In this document: one piece after another, positions 18,900 to 27,667 of the stretch
Position numbering within the stretch: position 1 is the first letter of the stretch
Layout of the letters: every line of letters begins with the position of its first letter
Assembly (NCBI GenBank): GCA_965214945.1
Contig: OZ244029.1
Location: 868,001 to 932,000 of the forward strand
DNA from: JAAXHB01 sp965214945
Lineage (GTDB): Bacteria; Actinomycetota; Acidimicrobiia; Acidimicrobiales; Aldehydirespiratoraceae
Length of the DNA stretch: 64,000 nucleotides
Direction of reading: 5' to 3'
Program-made: the position numbers and the translations under genes
Notes under the pieces: generated by a model
Database searches by the model: none
Told to the model about the DNA's origin: nothing
What the model saw: the letters and a program-made list of their open reading frames with translations, nothing else

Positions 18900-20961
18900 C
18901 CCGCTCACCGGTCCAGAAGCTCCGAGCATGATGCTGCATGATCCAGGTCAGACGCTCGACCCGCTGGCGGACGCCGAAGACGCGGCAGTCAAGAATCGGG
19001 CCAAGGTCGGTTCAGCTCGGCCTTCCTCGCTCCTCTACACCTACGGGCCGGGCGCCATCATGGATCTTCCGGGCTTCTCGGTCATGCCCGCCGGGCTTGG
19101 CGACTGGGAGCCCATCTGGCAGCGACGAGAGTCGGTCCCCACGATCACCGAGCCCCGTCTGCTCGACGTGGTGCGACTCCACCTGGGACCGCAGGTAGAC
19201 GCTCTGCGCCCTTTCCCGTGGCAGCCGAAGACGAGCCCCTCGTCTTCTGACGGCAGTGATCTCGGGATACCAGCCCGTGTCTTTCCCCAGTGGCTGCGGT
19301 GCACCGGCTGTGACTACCTCGGCCCGATTTCACGCTTTCGCTACACCAACACCCACCCATTCCGTCCCGACCTGGCCCAGTTCACCCACGCCCCCTGCCC
19401 CGGCCGCGGCGGACAACGCCGCACCTCGAGCCGGAAGGAGCGCGGGAGGCCGGCGGTTCCGGCCCAACACCTGCTGACCTGCGTCAACGGCCATCTCGAC
19501 GAGTTCCCCTACGACCTCTGGGTCCACCAAGGCGACAGATGCCCGAAAGTCGAAGTGCCGAGCCTGAAGATGCGCGACGCCAATGTCGGCGGCTCCAATG
19601 TCGGCTCCACCATCATCTGCGAAGCCTGCAGAGCGAGGCGGGGAATGGCGGAGGCACAAGGACGGGCAGGCCGCGAGAAGCTCCCGCAGAAGTGCCGCGG
19701 GCGCCACCCTCACCTGAACGCCTTCGACGGCTCCTGCGATGCGCAGCCGGCGCTGATCATGATGGGTGCGTCGAACCTCTGGTTCCCTTCGATCCAGTCG
19801 ATCATCGTTATGCCCCGGACTGAGGCCGAAGGGCAGTCCGCCCTCGCTGACAGCTTGCGGCTCCAACTGGACGTTGAGCAGATTCGCCGATCTGGCCAGG
19901 ATCTTGACTGCATCGTGGCGCTTGCCAGGGCTATGCGGGGCCTTGACACGGCTGACATCACCGACCAGGAGCTCAAGGAGGCGATTTCGGAAGTACTGGC
20001 ACCGGCAGACACCGAGGAGGATCGACAGGAGAAGCTGGCGGCCTGGGATCCCATCGAACTGCTCGTGCCGGAGTGGGACTACCTGCAGAAGCCGGCCCTG
20101 TTCCCGCAGCAGGAGAACACCAGCGGCCTGATGGTCACCGAGGAGCAGCGCCACGCAGACCTCGACACCCGCATCACACGGGTGGTCGCCGTCAACCAGA
20201 TGAAGAAGGTCAACGCCGTCCTCGGTTTCACGAGGCTCGACGAGATGGACCGGGTCAATGATCTGGCGAGCCGCCTGGTCAAGCTGACCCGCGACGCCCG
20301 ACCGACCTGGGTACCGGCGACCGAAGACCGCGGCGAGGGTGTCTTCCTGCAGCTCGACCCCGAGAAGGTCGCTGCCTGGGAGGAGAAGATTCTCGTCTCG
20401 GACTTGTGGGACGCCCATCGCAAGGCACACCGGCGCAATTTTCAGCGGCGATTCTCCGAGACCGCGAAGCTCGTCGACCCCGACGTGCGCCTGGCCGCGC
20501 CGCGGTATTGGCTGCTGCACACCCTCGCTCACGTGCTGATCCGCGAGATGGCCATGTCGTGCGGCTACGGCGCTGCGAGCCTCACCGAGCGCATCTATGG
20601 TTGGGCTTCATCGCCGCAGCGAGACGCGGCGGCAGGCCTCCTGATCTGCACGACCGCTTCGGACAGCGAAGGGACCCTTGGCGGTCTGGTCGCCCTGTCT
20701 GAGCCTTCTAGGCTGCAGGGGCTCATCAGATCGGCACTGCGGCGAGCCGGCAGATGCTCGTCTGATCCGGTCTGTGCCATGCGCACTCCGAGCGACCCCG
20801 AGGACTTTCTGCACGGAGCGGCTTGTCACTGCTGTGCGTTCGCATCGGAGACCTCGTGCGAGAGGGCCAACCGGTTCCTCGACCGCCGCCTGCTGCTGAC
20901 CCTCCCATCCGCCGATGGCGCCACCGTGCCGGGCTTCTTCGGGACGGTCGATGCCATCTGA
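18892..20961 (+). CDS. drmB: DISARM DrmB, DUF1998-containing protein
   Basis: 689 aa from ATG 18892, which overlaps the drmA stop by 8 nt. An N-terminal cysteine pair (RCTGCDYLG), further CxxC motifs (CEACRARRG), and a C-terminal DUF1998/MZB-type region with clustered cysteines (CSSDPVCAM ... CHCCAFASETSCERANRFLDR) fit DrmB, the partner of the DrmA helicase. Length agrees with the family. The next gene, drmC, begins inside its last codons (ATG 20951), so the operon is continuous. The opposite frame contains long open stretches, which are shadows of the high GC content. Confidence 0.9.
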   Translation: MTDPLTGPEAPSMMLHDPGQTLDPLADAEDAAVKNRAKVGSARPSSLLYTYGPGAIMDLPGFSVMPAGLGDWEPIWQRRESVPTITEPRLLDVVRLHLGPQVDALRPFPWQPKTSPSSSDGSDLGIPARVFPQWLRCTGCDYLGPISRFRYTNTHPFRPDLAQFTHAPCPGRGGQRRTSSRKERGRPAVPAQHLLTCVNGHLDEFPYDLWVHQGDRCPKVEVPSLKMRDANVGGSNVGSTIICEACRARRGMAEAQGRAGREKLPQKCRGRHPHLNAFDGSCDAQPALIMMGASNLWFPSIQSIIVMPRTEAEGQSALADSLRLQLDVEQIRRSGQDLDCIVALARAMRGLDTADITDQELKEAISEVLAPADTEEDRQEKLAAWDPIELLVPEWDYLQKPALFPQQENTSGLMVTEEQRHADLDTRITRVVAVNQMKKVNAVLGFTRLDEMDRVNDLASRLVKLTRDARPTWVPATEDRGEGVFLQLDPEKVAAWEEKILVSDLWDAHRKAHRRNFQRRFSETAKLVDPDVRLAAPRYWLLHTLAHVLIREMAMSCGYGAASLTERIYGWASSPQRDAAAGLLICTTASDSEGTLGGLVALSEPSRLQGLIRSALRRAGRCSSDPVCAMRTPSDPEDFLHGAACHCCAFASETSCERANRFLDRRLLLTLPSADGATVPGFFGTVDAI

Positions 20962-21654
20962 TCCGTTCGCTGATCTGGGGACCTTCCTCACCGCAACCGA
21001 GGCAGTCGGGATCGCAGTCCAGCTCTCCACCGGTCAGCACTCATCAGTCGCTCTCCGGGAGGTGAATCCAGCCCGTCGCGAGAAAGCCAAGGAACTGATG
21101 AGCACCGCCGGACTCGGACACGATGACGTCGACCGATCCTCAGCCGTCCTTCATGCGATCGCGAGAGCCAAGAGTCTCGGGAGTCAGTTGACACCGGTGT
21201 GGATGATGCCCGGGAACGAGGCAACAGCCGGCCGTCTCACCGGTGAGTTCACCGGCTCATCCAAGCAGCTAGCCAGTCGGTGACGTGCGCGACTTATAAC
21301 TTCGAGCCCACGTCGCAGATGTGGACAGCGCTTCGGGAAGCGGCCGATCAGCCTGGGATCGTCGTCGCCGTCTACCTCGACGCCGACAAAGCGGACGCTG
21401 GGAAAGTCAAGAGCCAGCTTGGCCGCGCATCCGTATACCAATCCGCCGTCTTGCCTGATGGCAACCAGGTAGTCAGCCACGCCAAGTTCGTCGTCATCGA
21501 CCATGAGATCGTCCTCGTCACGAGCGCGAACTTCTCATTCAGCGCCGAGAACCGCAACGTCGAGTTCGGCTTGCTCGTCCAAGATGCCGGACTTGCTCGT
21601 TCAGTTGAAATGACGATGGAGTCGAAGCAGGGCACCCTCTACGAATCAGCGTAG
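20951..21654 (+). pseudogene. drmC: DISARM DrmC, PLD-like protein, interrupted by a one-base frameshift
   Basis: The N-terminal part reads from ATG 20951 to a stop at 21281-21283. The C-terminal part continues in another frame and contains the PLD signature SHAKFVVID ... SANFS, ending at 21654. The second frame is open upstream to 21247 and reads VHRLIQAASQSVTCATYNF, which belongs to the same fold. So the frame break lies near 21243-21250, where one base (probably a G after GGTGAG) is missing. The intact product would be about 234 aa, the usual DrmC size. DrmC is reported as less essential than drmA/drmB, so DISARM could still work. A sequencing error is possible. Confidence 0.8.
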
Positions 21655-21689
21655 AGAGCTTGGGGGTCCGGGAGGCTGTCAACAAGGAG

Positions 21690-21850
21690 AGCTGTCGGTC
21701 CAGGCGATCGTCTCCGAGGCGTCGCATGTGGCCTCCACACCCGACGGGTGGCGACGCTGAAGCCGAGGAGCGGCACCAACTCGCCGCCGCAGTGGGTGGA
21801 GGTCGCGCAATGCAGAAGGTGGATCCCGGGAGGATCGTGCCGGTAGGCCT
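21690..21850 (-). pseudogene. Possible TauD/gamma-butyrobetaine-type dioxygenase relic
   Basis: On the minus strand a short piece reads PPGIHLLHC...GGE..LLGF, resembling the conserved LLHC/GGE segment of TauD/GBBH-like Fe(II)/2-oxoglutarate dioxygenases. Nothing before or after it continues the family. It is too short for certainty. The rest of 21655-21898 holds no recognisable gene, only a 16-bp imperfect tandem repeat at 21854-21885. Confidence 0.25.
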
Positions 21851-21897
21851 CGTCGGTATGAGGCACTACCGGTATGAGGCACCACCGGCTCGGTGTC

Positions 21898-22455
21898 GGT
21901 CAAGGCATCACCGGGTCGGGCCACACGTCAGCTGGCTGCGGAGGAGATCCAGGTTGAGTTCGAGTCCGAGCCTTGGTGCGGTTGGGGGTGTGATCCAGCC
22001 ATCGATGATCTCGGGCATAGCAAGGTGGATGAGGTCGCGTCGCAGGATCTAGGTGACCGCTTCGATGGTGCGGAACTCGATGCTGGGGATCTGCATGCTG
22101 GTGATCCGCATGTGGATGTTGTAGAAGTCCGAGACGGCCGAGGCGTAGTTGTGGGGCATCAGCCCATATCGCCGTGGCGCAGCGGGGCCTGGCGAAGTAC
22201 ACCCGGTGGTCGTCCAGGTGGTTGGGAACCCACAGCGCCTCCTGTCAGTGGGCCCAGCGGTATCCGGGGTCGGTGCTGAGCACGATGTCGTCGCCGATCA
22301 TGGCCCGGAGCCGGCCGACAAGGTCGACTAACTGGTGGTCGGGTGTTTGGTGAGCTCGACGATCGCTCCCATCTTGTCGAGGATGGCGTCGTCGGCTCAC
22401 CTATAGTTTCGCCGGGATACAGGGTCACATAGGGGCGTGCGCCGCTCTGGCGGGC
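21898..22455 (-). pseudogene. Decayed enolase-superfamily gene, copy 2
   Basis: Nucleotide-level copy of 6452-7240. Shared blocks include the sequence around 21945-21965, the segment coding LDDHRVYFA, and the GDDIVLSTDPGYRW segment (22270-22300). Compared with copy 1 it retains the C-terminal part (IVDGW/PGLGLEL-like, 21965-22070) that copy 1 lacks. It has lost about 200 bp in the middle near 22155 and about 200 bp at the 5' end near 22455. Frame is broken repeatedly. Confidence 0.6.
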
Positions 22456-22705
22456 GCCTCCGGTTCGGTGTCCAGCGTGTGGGAGCAGTGGGCGGTCTTC
22501 TCGACCGACCCGCTGTACCGGGCGCTGTTTGCGCGCTGGGATCCCGGCATGATCGTGCGACGGCACGGCCACTACAGCCCGCACGTGCTGATAGTGCTTT
22601 CGGGCGATTTCACCTGCGGCGACGTCCTCTGCGGGCCAGGCACCCACCTTGAACTGTCTTTCGGGGCGGACTTCGGGCCGTTCGTGGCCGGATCCGACGG
22701 GTCGG
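22456..22705 (+). pseudogene. Cupin-domain fragment, copy 2
   Basis: Close copy of the 7290-7520 cupin. It has a better preserved N-terminus (SVWEQWAVFSTDPLYRALF) and the same His motif RRHGHYSP, then GPGTHLELSFGADFGPF. Similarity to copy 1 ends abruptly near 22705, after which the frame runs into unrelated sequence up to 22935. It is truncated relative to copy 1, which continues with EFYEVMMGD. Confidence 0.55.
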
Positions 22706-22888
22706 TGGAATCGCCCTCGCTGACGCTGCCATTGAGAACAGGACGCGCATCGCGACTGGCCGATCGTCTCGCAGCTCATGAACCGGTTTACTGGCGAGCC
22801 GAATCCGGCAGCCCTGCCTGGAGGAGTCGCTGTGGCCGAACAGCCCGCGTCATCGAGGATGGGGACGCCTCGCGCCCATCAGGCAATA

Positions 22889-22905
22889 TATCGTTGAACG
22901 TATAT
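22889..22905. promoter_or_regulatory. Palindromic operator candidate upstream of RHH gene
   Basis: CGTTGAACG is a perfect 9-bp palindrome around a central G, flanked by TATAT on both sides, in an AT-rich island (about 22880-23010) unlike the rest of the window. It is a plausible autoregulatory site for the RHH protein encoded at 23012 (inference). Confidence 0.35.
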
Positions 22906-22950
22906 ACCAATAAAGCTGAACATATATGCCTATAAATTTGTGGCTGGAGA

Positions 22951-22979
22951 TTAAAATTCAGATTCAGGCCTGATATAGT
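22951..22979 (+). promoter_or_regulatory. Predicted sigma70-type promoter of the RHH-GHKL operon
   Basis: TTAAAA (22951-22956), 17-nt spacer, TATAGT (22974-22979), located 33 nt before ATG 23012. Spacing and the local AT-richness fit a housekeeping promoter. Confidence 0.45.
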
Positions 22980-23011
22980 GCATGTATGCTTACGATATAT
23001 GAGATTTTTTG

Positions 23012-24058
23012 ATGGCTCCGACTGATCGACGCATTATGCGTATTCCCATCCCCGTCCCCTTGATCAGGCAGATGGACGCTGTGATCCTGGGCGGTCTCGG
23101 CGGCTACACGACCCGTGCTGAGTTCATCGTCGATGCCATCCAGGAGCGGATCCTCGAACTGTCGGTCGGGGTGGTTGAGGACGCTGGAGTTCCGCCGGAC
23201 CCGCTTCTGGCGCCCGATACCACGACCCCGAACATGACCGAGACAACCCTGCCTCCTCGGGCTACGCCCACACTTGCGGCGACCGTTCTCGAAGCGCCGT
23301 TGTCGGGTGCCACTGTGGATTGCGACTCGGATCTGAGCCGCCCGGAGGGACGGCCCATCTTTGGGCTGCACAACCGCGACTACCCGTCGCTGTGGGCTCT
23401 CGCTGAACTTGCGAAGAGCACGGTGAACGGAGCCATCCCTGCCGAGACCTTCTACAACGAGACGCTCCGCAAGGCGTGGACCTTCGGAGAGGTGCTCCTC
23501 GCGGTTAAGAAGCACACAGGGATCAAGTGCACCGTCTTGTTTCCCACGAATCCGGCTAAGCGAAAGGCTGCCGAGAACCGGTTTCGCTCCTCCGCCATCG
23601 GGACCCTTCGCACTGTTGGTGGCACCTGGACCACTAGAGGACCGCTTTTTGAATGGCGGCTCGCCGGGCTGATCGAAGGCGACGAGTCTGGTCCGCTCAT
23701 CGGCGTGACTCCTGGCGGGTGGAACATTCTCCAAGCGGTAAACGGGATCTCGGTCGAGGAACCCCACCCCGAGAACATGAGAGCCAAGTTCTTCGCTCAC
23801 CTAGCCGAGTACGCCCCCGCTGATGAGCGGGGCTTCAGAGAGATCGTGGCTGCAATCGGACCAGATGGTGCCACCCGCCGAGATGTCCACGATCACTTAA
23901 CGACGGCTTGGCCCGACTGGAACGGTAGCGAGGTTGCCACGAATTCCTCTGGCTATATCGCCCGAGCACGTGAATGGGGTCTCGTTAAACCGAAGCAGAC
24001 CAAAAGCCATTACCACCTGACCGCACTCGGACACCAATACGCAAACGGAGGAAAGTGA
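23012..24058 (+). CDS. Ribbon-helix-helix / winged-helix protein paired with GHKL ATPase
   Basis: 348 aa from ATG 23012 (a TTG at 23009 is an alternative). The N-terminus (IPIPVPLIRQMDAVI...GGYTTRAEFIVDAIQERI) is a typical ribbon-helix-helix DNA-binding domain. A Pro/Thr-rich linker (about 60-110) follows, then a globular middle. The C-terminal winged-helix-like region reads GATRRDVHDHL and ARAREWGLVKPKQTKSHYHLT. The stop overlaps the start of the ATPase gene (TGATG), so the two are coupled. A sequence-specific DNA-binding partner or autoregulator of the ATPase is the likely role; no named family is recognised for the whole protein. Confidence 0.75.
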   Translation: MAPTDRRIMRIPIPVPLIRQMDAVILGGLGGYTTRAEFIVDAIQERILELSVGVVEDAGVPPDPLLAPDTTTPNMTETTLPPRATPTLAATVLEAPLSGATVDCDSDLSRPEGRPIFGLHNRDYPSLWALAELAKSTVNGAIPAETFYNETLRKAWTFGEVLLAVKKHTGIKCTVLFPTNPAKRKAAENRFRSSAIGTLRTVGGTWTTRGPLFEWRLAGLIEGDESGPLIGVTPGGWNILQAVNGISVEEPHPENMRAKFFAHLAEYAPADERGFREIVAAIGPDGATRRDVHDHLTTAWPDWNGSEVATNSSGYIARAREWGLVKPKQTKSHYHLTALGHQYANGGK

Positions 24059-26382
24059 TGAGCAACATTGTCGAGAAGGCCCTTGCTGCCCGCACTGTCA
24101 AGGAGGCTGAGGCGGTGCAGAAACTCATCGCCCGTATTATCGGGGCTCGTCATCAGCGCCCGCTCGGCGACCGCTGGAACAACCAAGGCATCCTTACCGG
24201 CAGCGGTTCCAGCTACGACCACAAGGCCCTCGAGGTTGTGACGAATATGCAGGACGCAGTTCTTGAACGTTACGCGCTTCAGAAGTACGGCAGCCGTGCG
24301 GCGGTGCAGTTCTCCACTCCTCAGGCTGCTGCCGCGTCTCTGCTCGCGGACCTCGGCCCCAAACAGCAAGCAGACCTCGCCACTGTCACCATCGACCGGG
24401 CAGAGGCTGGCACGAACAAGAAATGCATCACCCTCGTGATGCGCGACCGGGGGTGCGGGATCACTGACGCAGAGGTTCCTAACGGGATCTTCTGGCTCGG
24501 TGCCAAGCACAAAGATGGCATCGACTGGCAGCAGGGAACCTTCGGACTTGGCGGTGCCACCACCTACCTCAATGCGAAGGCTGTAGTGCTGATTTCGCGC
24601 CGCCATCCCGATCTTCTCGTTAGCGGGCAGGCCGACAAGATCACGGTTGCAGTCGTGCAGTGGGAGCGGGAGCGCACCACCACCAACGCGTATTATCTCG
24701 TAAGCCGCCACTGGGATGAAAACGACCCCAGGAGTTGGGCAGCTGCCACGCCGTTGTCGGTTCCTGCTAGCGATTTCCCCGACTTCGAGGCTGGTACCCA
24801 CCTGGCGCTCATTGCCTACGACACGAAAGGTCTCGGCCAGCGCTCCGGCTCGGAGAAGTCGTTTGACACCGTCTTCAACACTCGCCTCTTTCAGCCTGTT
24901 CTACCCATCAGGTACCGCAACAACATAACTGGCGCTTACCGGCCCAATACACTCCGCGGCCTTGCTCGTCGCCTCCTCGACAACCCTGGAGACGACCGTA
25001 CCGAGGGCGAGGAGACTCTGCCGTTCAATCACCGAGGCACCACCTACCATCTCCCGATCTTGTTCTGGCTGTTTGCCAAACCCGGCGAAAAAGGCGGGCG
25101 ACGCAACTTCGTCGCGCAAGGGCACGCTCTGCTCATTACATCCAACGGCCAGGTTCACTCCCACTGGACCCCGCGGGACTTCAAACTGCGCACCACGCTC
25201 AACAAGCTCTACGACCGGATCCTCGTTGTCGTCGAGACTGACGCCCTCCCCATACGAATCCGTACCGAGCTGTTCACTGCGGACCGTGCCCAATTTGTCC
25301 AAAGCGAAGTCGCTATGCGCCTGGAGAAGGAGATTGCCGCCTTCCTTGATACTTGTAGAGAGCTGCAGGATGCCAATAAAGCCCTTATCCGCGAGGCGAT
25401 CACCGGTGACAACAACGACCGCCCGACCCGGGCTATCGCCGAGCAGATCGCCCGATCCATTAAAGCCAAAGGATTCTCTCGCCGGCCCGCGGGCACCGGG
25501 ACGGGGGTAAGACGCAGCCCAAAGCTCCCCGATACAATTGCGCCTGAGGATCTTCACGATAATCCCACCCACTTCGAGGGACCCGAATCAGTCCAAGCGC
25601 TGCTCAGCGAGGTCACGAGTGTCTACTTAAAGTTGAATGCCACTGATGATTTCATCCCCAGGCGTGCTCAGCTCAAGGTCACCTGCGATCACCCCGATAT
25701 CGGTGCCTCCGAGATTACGGTCGGCAACCTCCACTCAGGATCCGTACGTGTCGCCATCGCCGTTCCCGAGAACGCTGACCTAGGTACCTACAAGCTCACA
25801 GCTGAGATCCCTGAGTGGGCCAAGACCTCTGGCGGCCTTGGCCCACGCTTTGAGTGGACGACCAAGGTCGAGGTCGTTGAGGAGATCAAACCCAGGCTGT
25901 CCGGATCAAAGTCCGGTTCAAGCCAAGGCAAGTTGGGGCCTCGAAAGTACGGAATTCCAGCGCTTGTTTGGAAGAGCGAGACCGACGACGGAATGGATGA
26001 CTGGGACGCCTCTACCGTCGGCCACGTCGAGATGGTCCAGGGCAGGGATCTCGCCGAAAAAATGGACGAGTACGCAGAGTTGTCCGAAGTCGATTCCGAG
26101 GTCTCCACTATCTTTCTCAACCGCACGTACTCGCCGCTCAAGTCCTATGTGCAAGCTCGCGCTGCCGAACTCACCAACGAAGGTAAGGAGAAGGCCCGGG
26201 ATCGCTATGCGGTCGGGGCTGGGGTTGCCCTCCTCATGCTCGATCAAGAAGAGCGCAAAGCAAAGAAGGCTGGCAAACAGTTCGACGATGCCCTGGTCGC
26301 TTTGGCCCTACAGGCAGCGGCACGGGCCGTGCTCAGCGTCCTGCCTGCCTACGACCGCCTCGCGAGGGAGCTTAAGAACTGA
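24058..26382 (+). CDS. GHKL-superfamily (Hsp90/MutL-like) ATPase
   Basis: 774 aa from ATG 24058, with a perfect GGAGGAA ribosome site inside the previous gene. The N-terminal GHKL ATP-binding fold shows the N box (VVTNMQDAVLE, Asn63), the DRGCGI motif (Asp130, Gly132, Gly134) and a glycine-rich lid (GTFGLGG, 160-166). A transducer-like region follows, and then about 250 residues including a beta-sandwich-like segment and an acidic helical C-terminus. GHKL ATPases act as ATP-driven clamps and occur in several defence systems (family knowledge). Pairing with a DNA-binding RHH protein between DISARM and a catabolic locus suggests a two-gene defence or conflict module (inference). No nuclease motif is obvious. 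Confidence 0.78.
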   Translation: MSNIVEKALAARTVKEAEAVQKLIARIIGARHQRPLGDRWNNQGILTGSGSSYDHKALEVVTNMQDAVLERYALQKYGSRAAVQFSTPQAAAASLLADLGPKQQADLATVTIDRAEAGTNKKCITLVMRDRGCGITDAEVPNGIFWLGAKHKDGIDWQQGTFGLGGATTYLNAKAVVLISRRHPDLLVSGQADKITVAVVQWERERTTTNAYYLVSRHWDENDPRSWAAATPLSVPASDFPDFEAGTHLALIAYDTKGLGQRSGSEKSFDTVFNTRLFQPVLPIRYRNNITGAYRPNTLRGLARRLLDNPGDDRTEGEETLPFNHRGTTYHLPILFWLFAKPGEKGGRRNFVAQGHALLITSNGQVHSHWTPRDFKLRTTLNKLYDRILVVVETDALPIRIRTELFTADRAQFVQSEVAMRLEKEIAAFLDTCRELQDANKALIREAITGDNNDRPTRAIAEQIARSIKAKGFSRRPAGTGTGVRRSPKLPDTIAPEDLHDNPTHFEGPESVQALLSEVTSVYLKLNATDDFIPRRAQLKVTCDHPDIGASEITVGNLHSGSVRVAIAVPENADLGTYKLTAEIPEWAKTSGGLGPRFEWTTKVEVVEEIKPRLSGSKSGSSQGKLGPRKYGIPALVWKSETDDGMDDWDASTVGHVEMVQGRDLAEKMDEYAELSEVDSEVSTIFLNRTYSPLKSYVQARAAELTNEGKEKARDRYAVGAGVALLMLDQEERKAKKAGKQFDDALVALALQAAARAVLSVLPAYDRLARELKN

Positions 26383-26588
26383 ATTACATGCCAGCCACGT
26401 TCGCGATCAGCTCCCGTTTGCCAAGGAGCGGGACGGCCGTTTGCCCAGCAGTCCGTCACTGAGGTATTGCTCGGGCTTCGAGGCAACGGTCGCCTACCGG
26501 GGTTCAGTGCTCCAACCTGTGTGGGAGAGGAGGCGCTGCTTGAGCAGGGTGACGGATCCCTTGGAGGCTCGGGCGTTTGGGTTCGGCT

Positions 26589-27392
26589 TTATTGGATGAC
26601 CCAGCCGCCGTCGATGTGGATCATCTGCCCGGTCATGTAGTCGCTGTCGTCGCTGACGAGGAAGGCAGCGGTGCCCTTGATGTCATCGGGACTCGAGACC
26701 CGCTTCAGCGCCAGGATCTCGGCGAGATCCTCGAATGCCTGACCCTCCCGCTCCTTGAAGCCCATCTCGACCAGATCCTTGTCGAGTTGCGCCCACAATG
26801 GCGTCTTCACCACGCCAGGTGCGTAGCCGTTGACGGTGATGTTGTGTTCGGCCAGCGCCACCGCGCCGCAATGTGTTAGGGCGAGGCAGCCGTACTTCGA
26901 GGTGCAGTAGACGGTGACGTCGATGAGCGGCTTGCGTGAGGCGACAGACCCGACGCAGATCAGCTTGTAGGGATACTCCTGGGGCCCCTGCTGGATCATC
27001 TGTCGGGCGGTCTCTTGCATGCCCAGCCACATGCCCTTGGTGTTGACGTCCATGATGAAGTCCCAGTTGTCCTCATCGATGTCCATGAAGAATCGGGGTT
27101 TGTTCAGGCCTGCGTTGAAAAGGCCGACATTGATCATGCCGAAGGCGTCGACGGTTGCCGCGACCGCTGCAACGTTATCTTCTCGCTTGGTCACATCTGC
27201 GCGCACAGCGATGGCCGAGCCGTTGCCGGCTTCGTTGATTCGGTCGGCGACGGCACGAGCTTCGTCCACGTCGATGTCGGCGACGCAGACGTTGGCGCCG
27301 AGCTGGGCGAAGTATTCGGCGTTGGTGGCACCCATGCCGCTGGCGGCACCAGTGATGAGGATGTTCTTTCCCTTGAGGCGGTTGGGATCCAC
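26589..27392 (-). CDS. Short-chain dehydrogenase/reductase (SDR)
   Basis: 267 aa classical SDR. The nucleotide-binding motif is TGAASGMG near residue 15-22. The catalytic Ser is in VGSVASRK and the YxxxK pair is YCTSK. The C-terminus is typical (MTGQMIHIDGGW). It probably oxidises or reduces a sugar alcohol or hydroxyacid with NAD(P). It is transcribed divergently from the ABC transporter ATPase gene, across an intergenic region with two LacI-type operators. It should therefore belong to the same regulon as the transporter. The substrate is not evident. The ~200 bp between this gene and the GHKL gene hold no recognisable feature. Confidence 0.88.
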   Translation of the reverse strand: MDPNRLKGKNILITGAASGMGATNAEYFAQLGANVCVADIDVDEARAVADRINEAGNGSAIAVRADVTKREDNVAAVAATVDAFGMINVGLFNAGLNKPRFFMDIDEDNWDFIMDVNTKGMWLGMQETARQMIQQGPQEYPYKLICVGSVASRKPLIDVTVYCTSKYGCLALTHCGAVALAEHNITVNGYAPGVVKTPLWAQLDKDLVEMGFKEREGQAFEDLAEILALKRVSSPDDIKGTAAFLVSDDSDYMTGQMIHIDGGWVIQ

Positions 27393-27506
27393 GGCAAGCG
27401 CCCTCCTGTTTTTTGTGCTGTCGTGTGAGCGTCGGTCGCCGCGCAGGCAACGGGTGGTCGCCGCGCGAAGGCGTCGTTACGACCCTAGCTGTTCTCAGCA
27501 GAGGTA

Positions 27507-27520
27507 TGCAAACGATTGCA
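27507..27520. promoter_or_regulatory. LacI-family operator 1 (TGCAAACGATTGCA)
   Basis: 14-bp near-palindrome of the consensus TGCAAnCGATTGCA, found four times in the window and only in the two divergent control regions of this catabolic cluster. On the minus strand it overlaps a TTGCAT -35-like element for the SDR gene. It is probably bound by the LacI regulator at 36281. Confidence 0.7.
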
Positions 27521-27572
27521 GGGTCTGGTCTGTTGACGTGTTGAAGATGCCTTACGGTAGAACCCAGTAACC

Positions 27573-27586
27573 TGCAATCGATTGCA
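27573..27586. promoter_or_regulatory. LacI-family operator 2 (TGCAATCGATTGCA)
   Basis: Perfect 14-bp palindrome with the central CG typical of LacI/GalR sites. It lies just downstream of a TTGACG element (27533-27538) and a weak -10 (about 27553-27561), where binding would block transcription of the ABC ATPase gene starting at 27668. Confidence 0.75.
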
Positions 27587-27667
27587 GCACCGGTGTTGAT
27601 CGCTCGGTCGTCCATGCGTGACCGTGGTCAGCGCTTACCGGCCTCGGCGCAACGGGAAGGAGCCGGA

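Noticed and set aside
20951..21654. Treating the two halves of drmC as separate genes
   Set aside because: The second half lacks a ribosome site, and its frame continues upstream into the first half with matching fold sequence, so one frameshifted gene is simpler.
25815..25846. 10-bp inverted repeat GTGGGCCAAG/CTTGGCCCAC in the GHKL gene
   Set aside because: A 10-bp match with a 12-nt loop is expected about once by chance in a GC-rich window of this size, unlike the 18-bp repeat at 56830.
26383..26588. Possible relic similar to the sequence after the 154-aa gene (about 6330-6400)
   Set aside because: Only short scattered matches (for example around CAGC..CTGAGGTAT); no protein family readable, so not reported as a repeat.
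27393..27667. Riboswitch or small RNA in the SDR/ABC divergent region
   Set aside because: The region is explained by two operators and promoter-like elements; no recognisable riboswitch fold or conserved RNA motif was seen.
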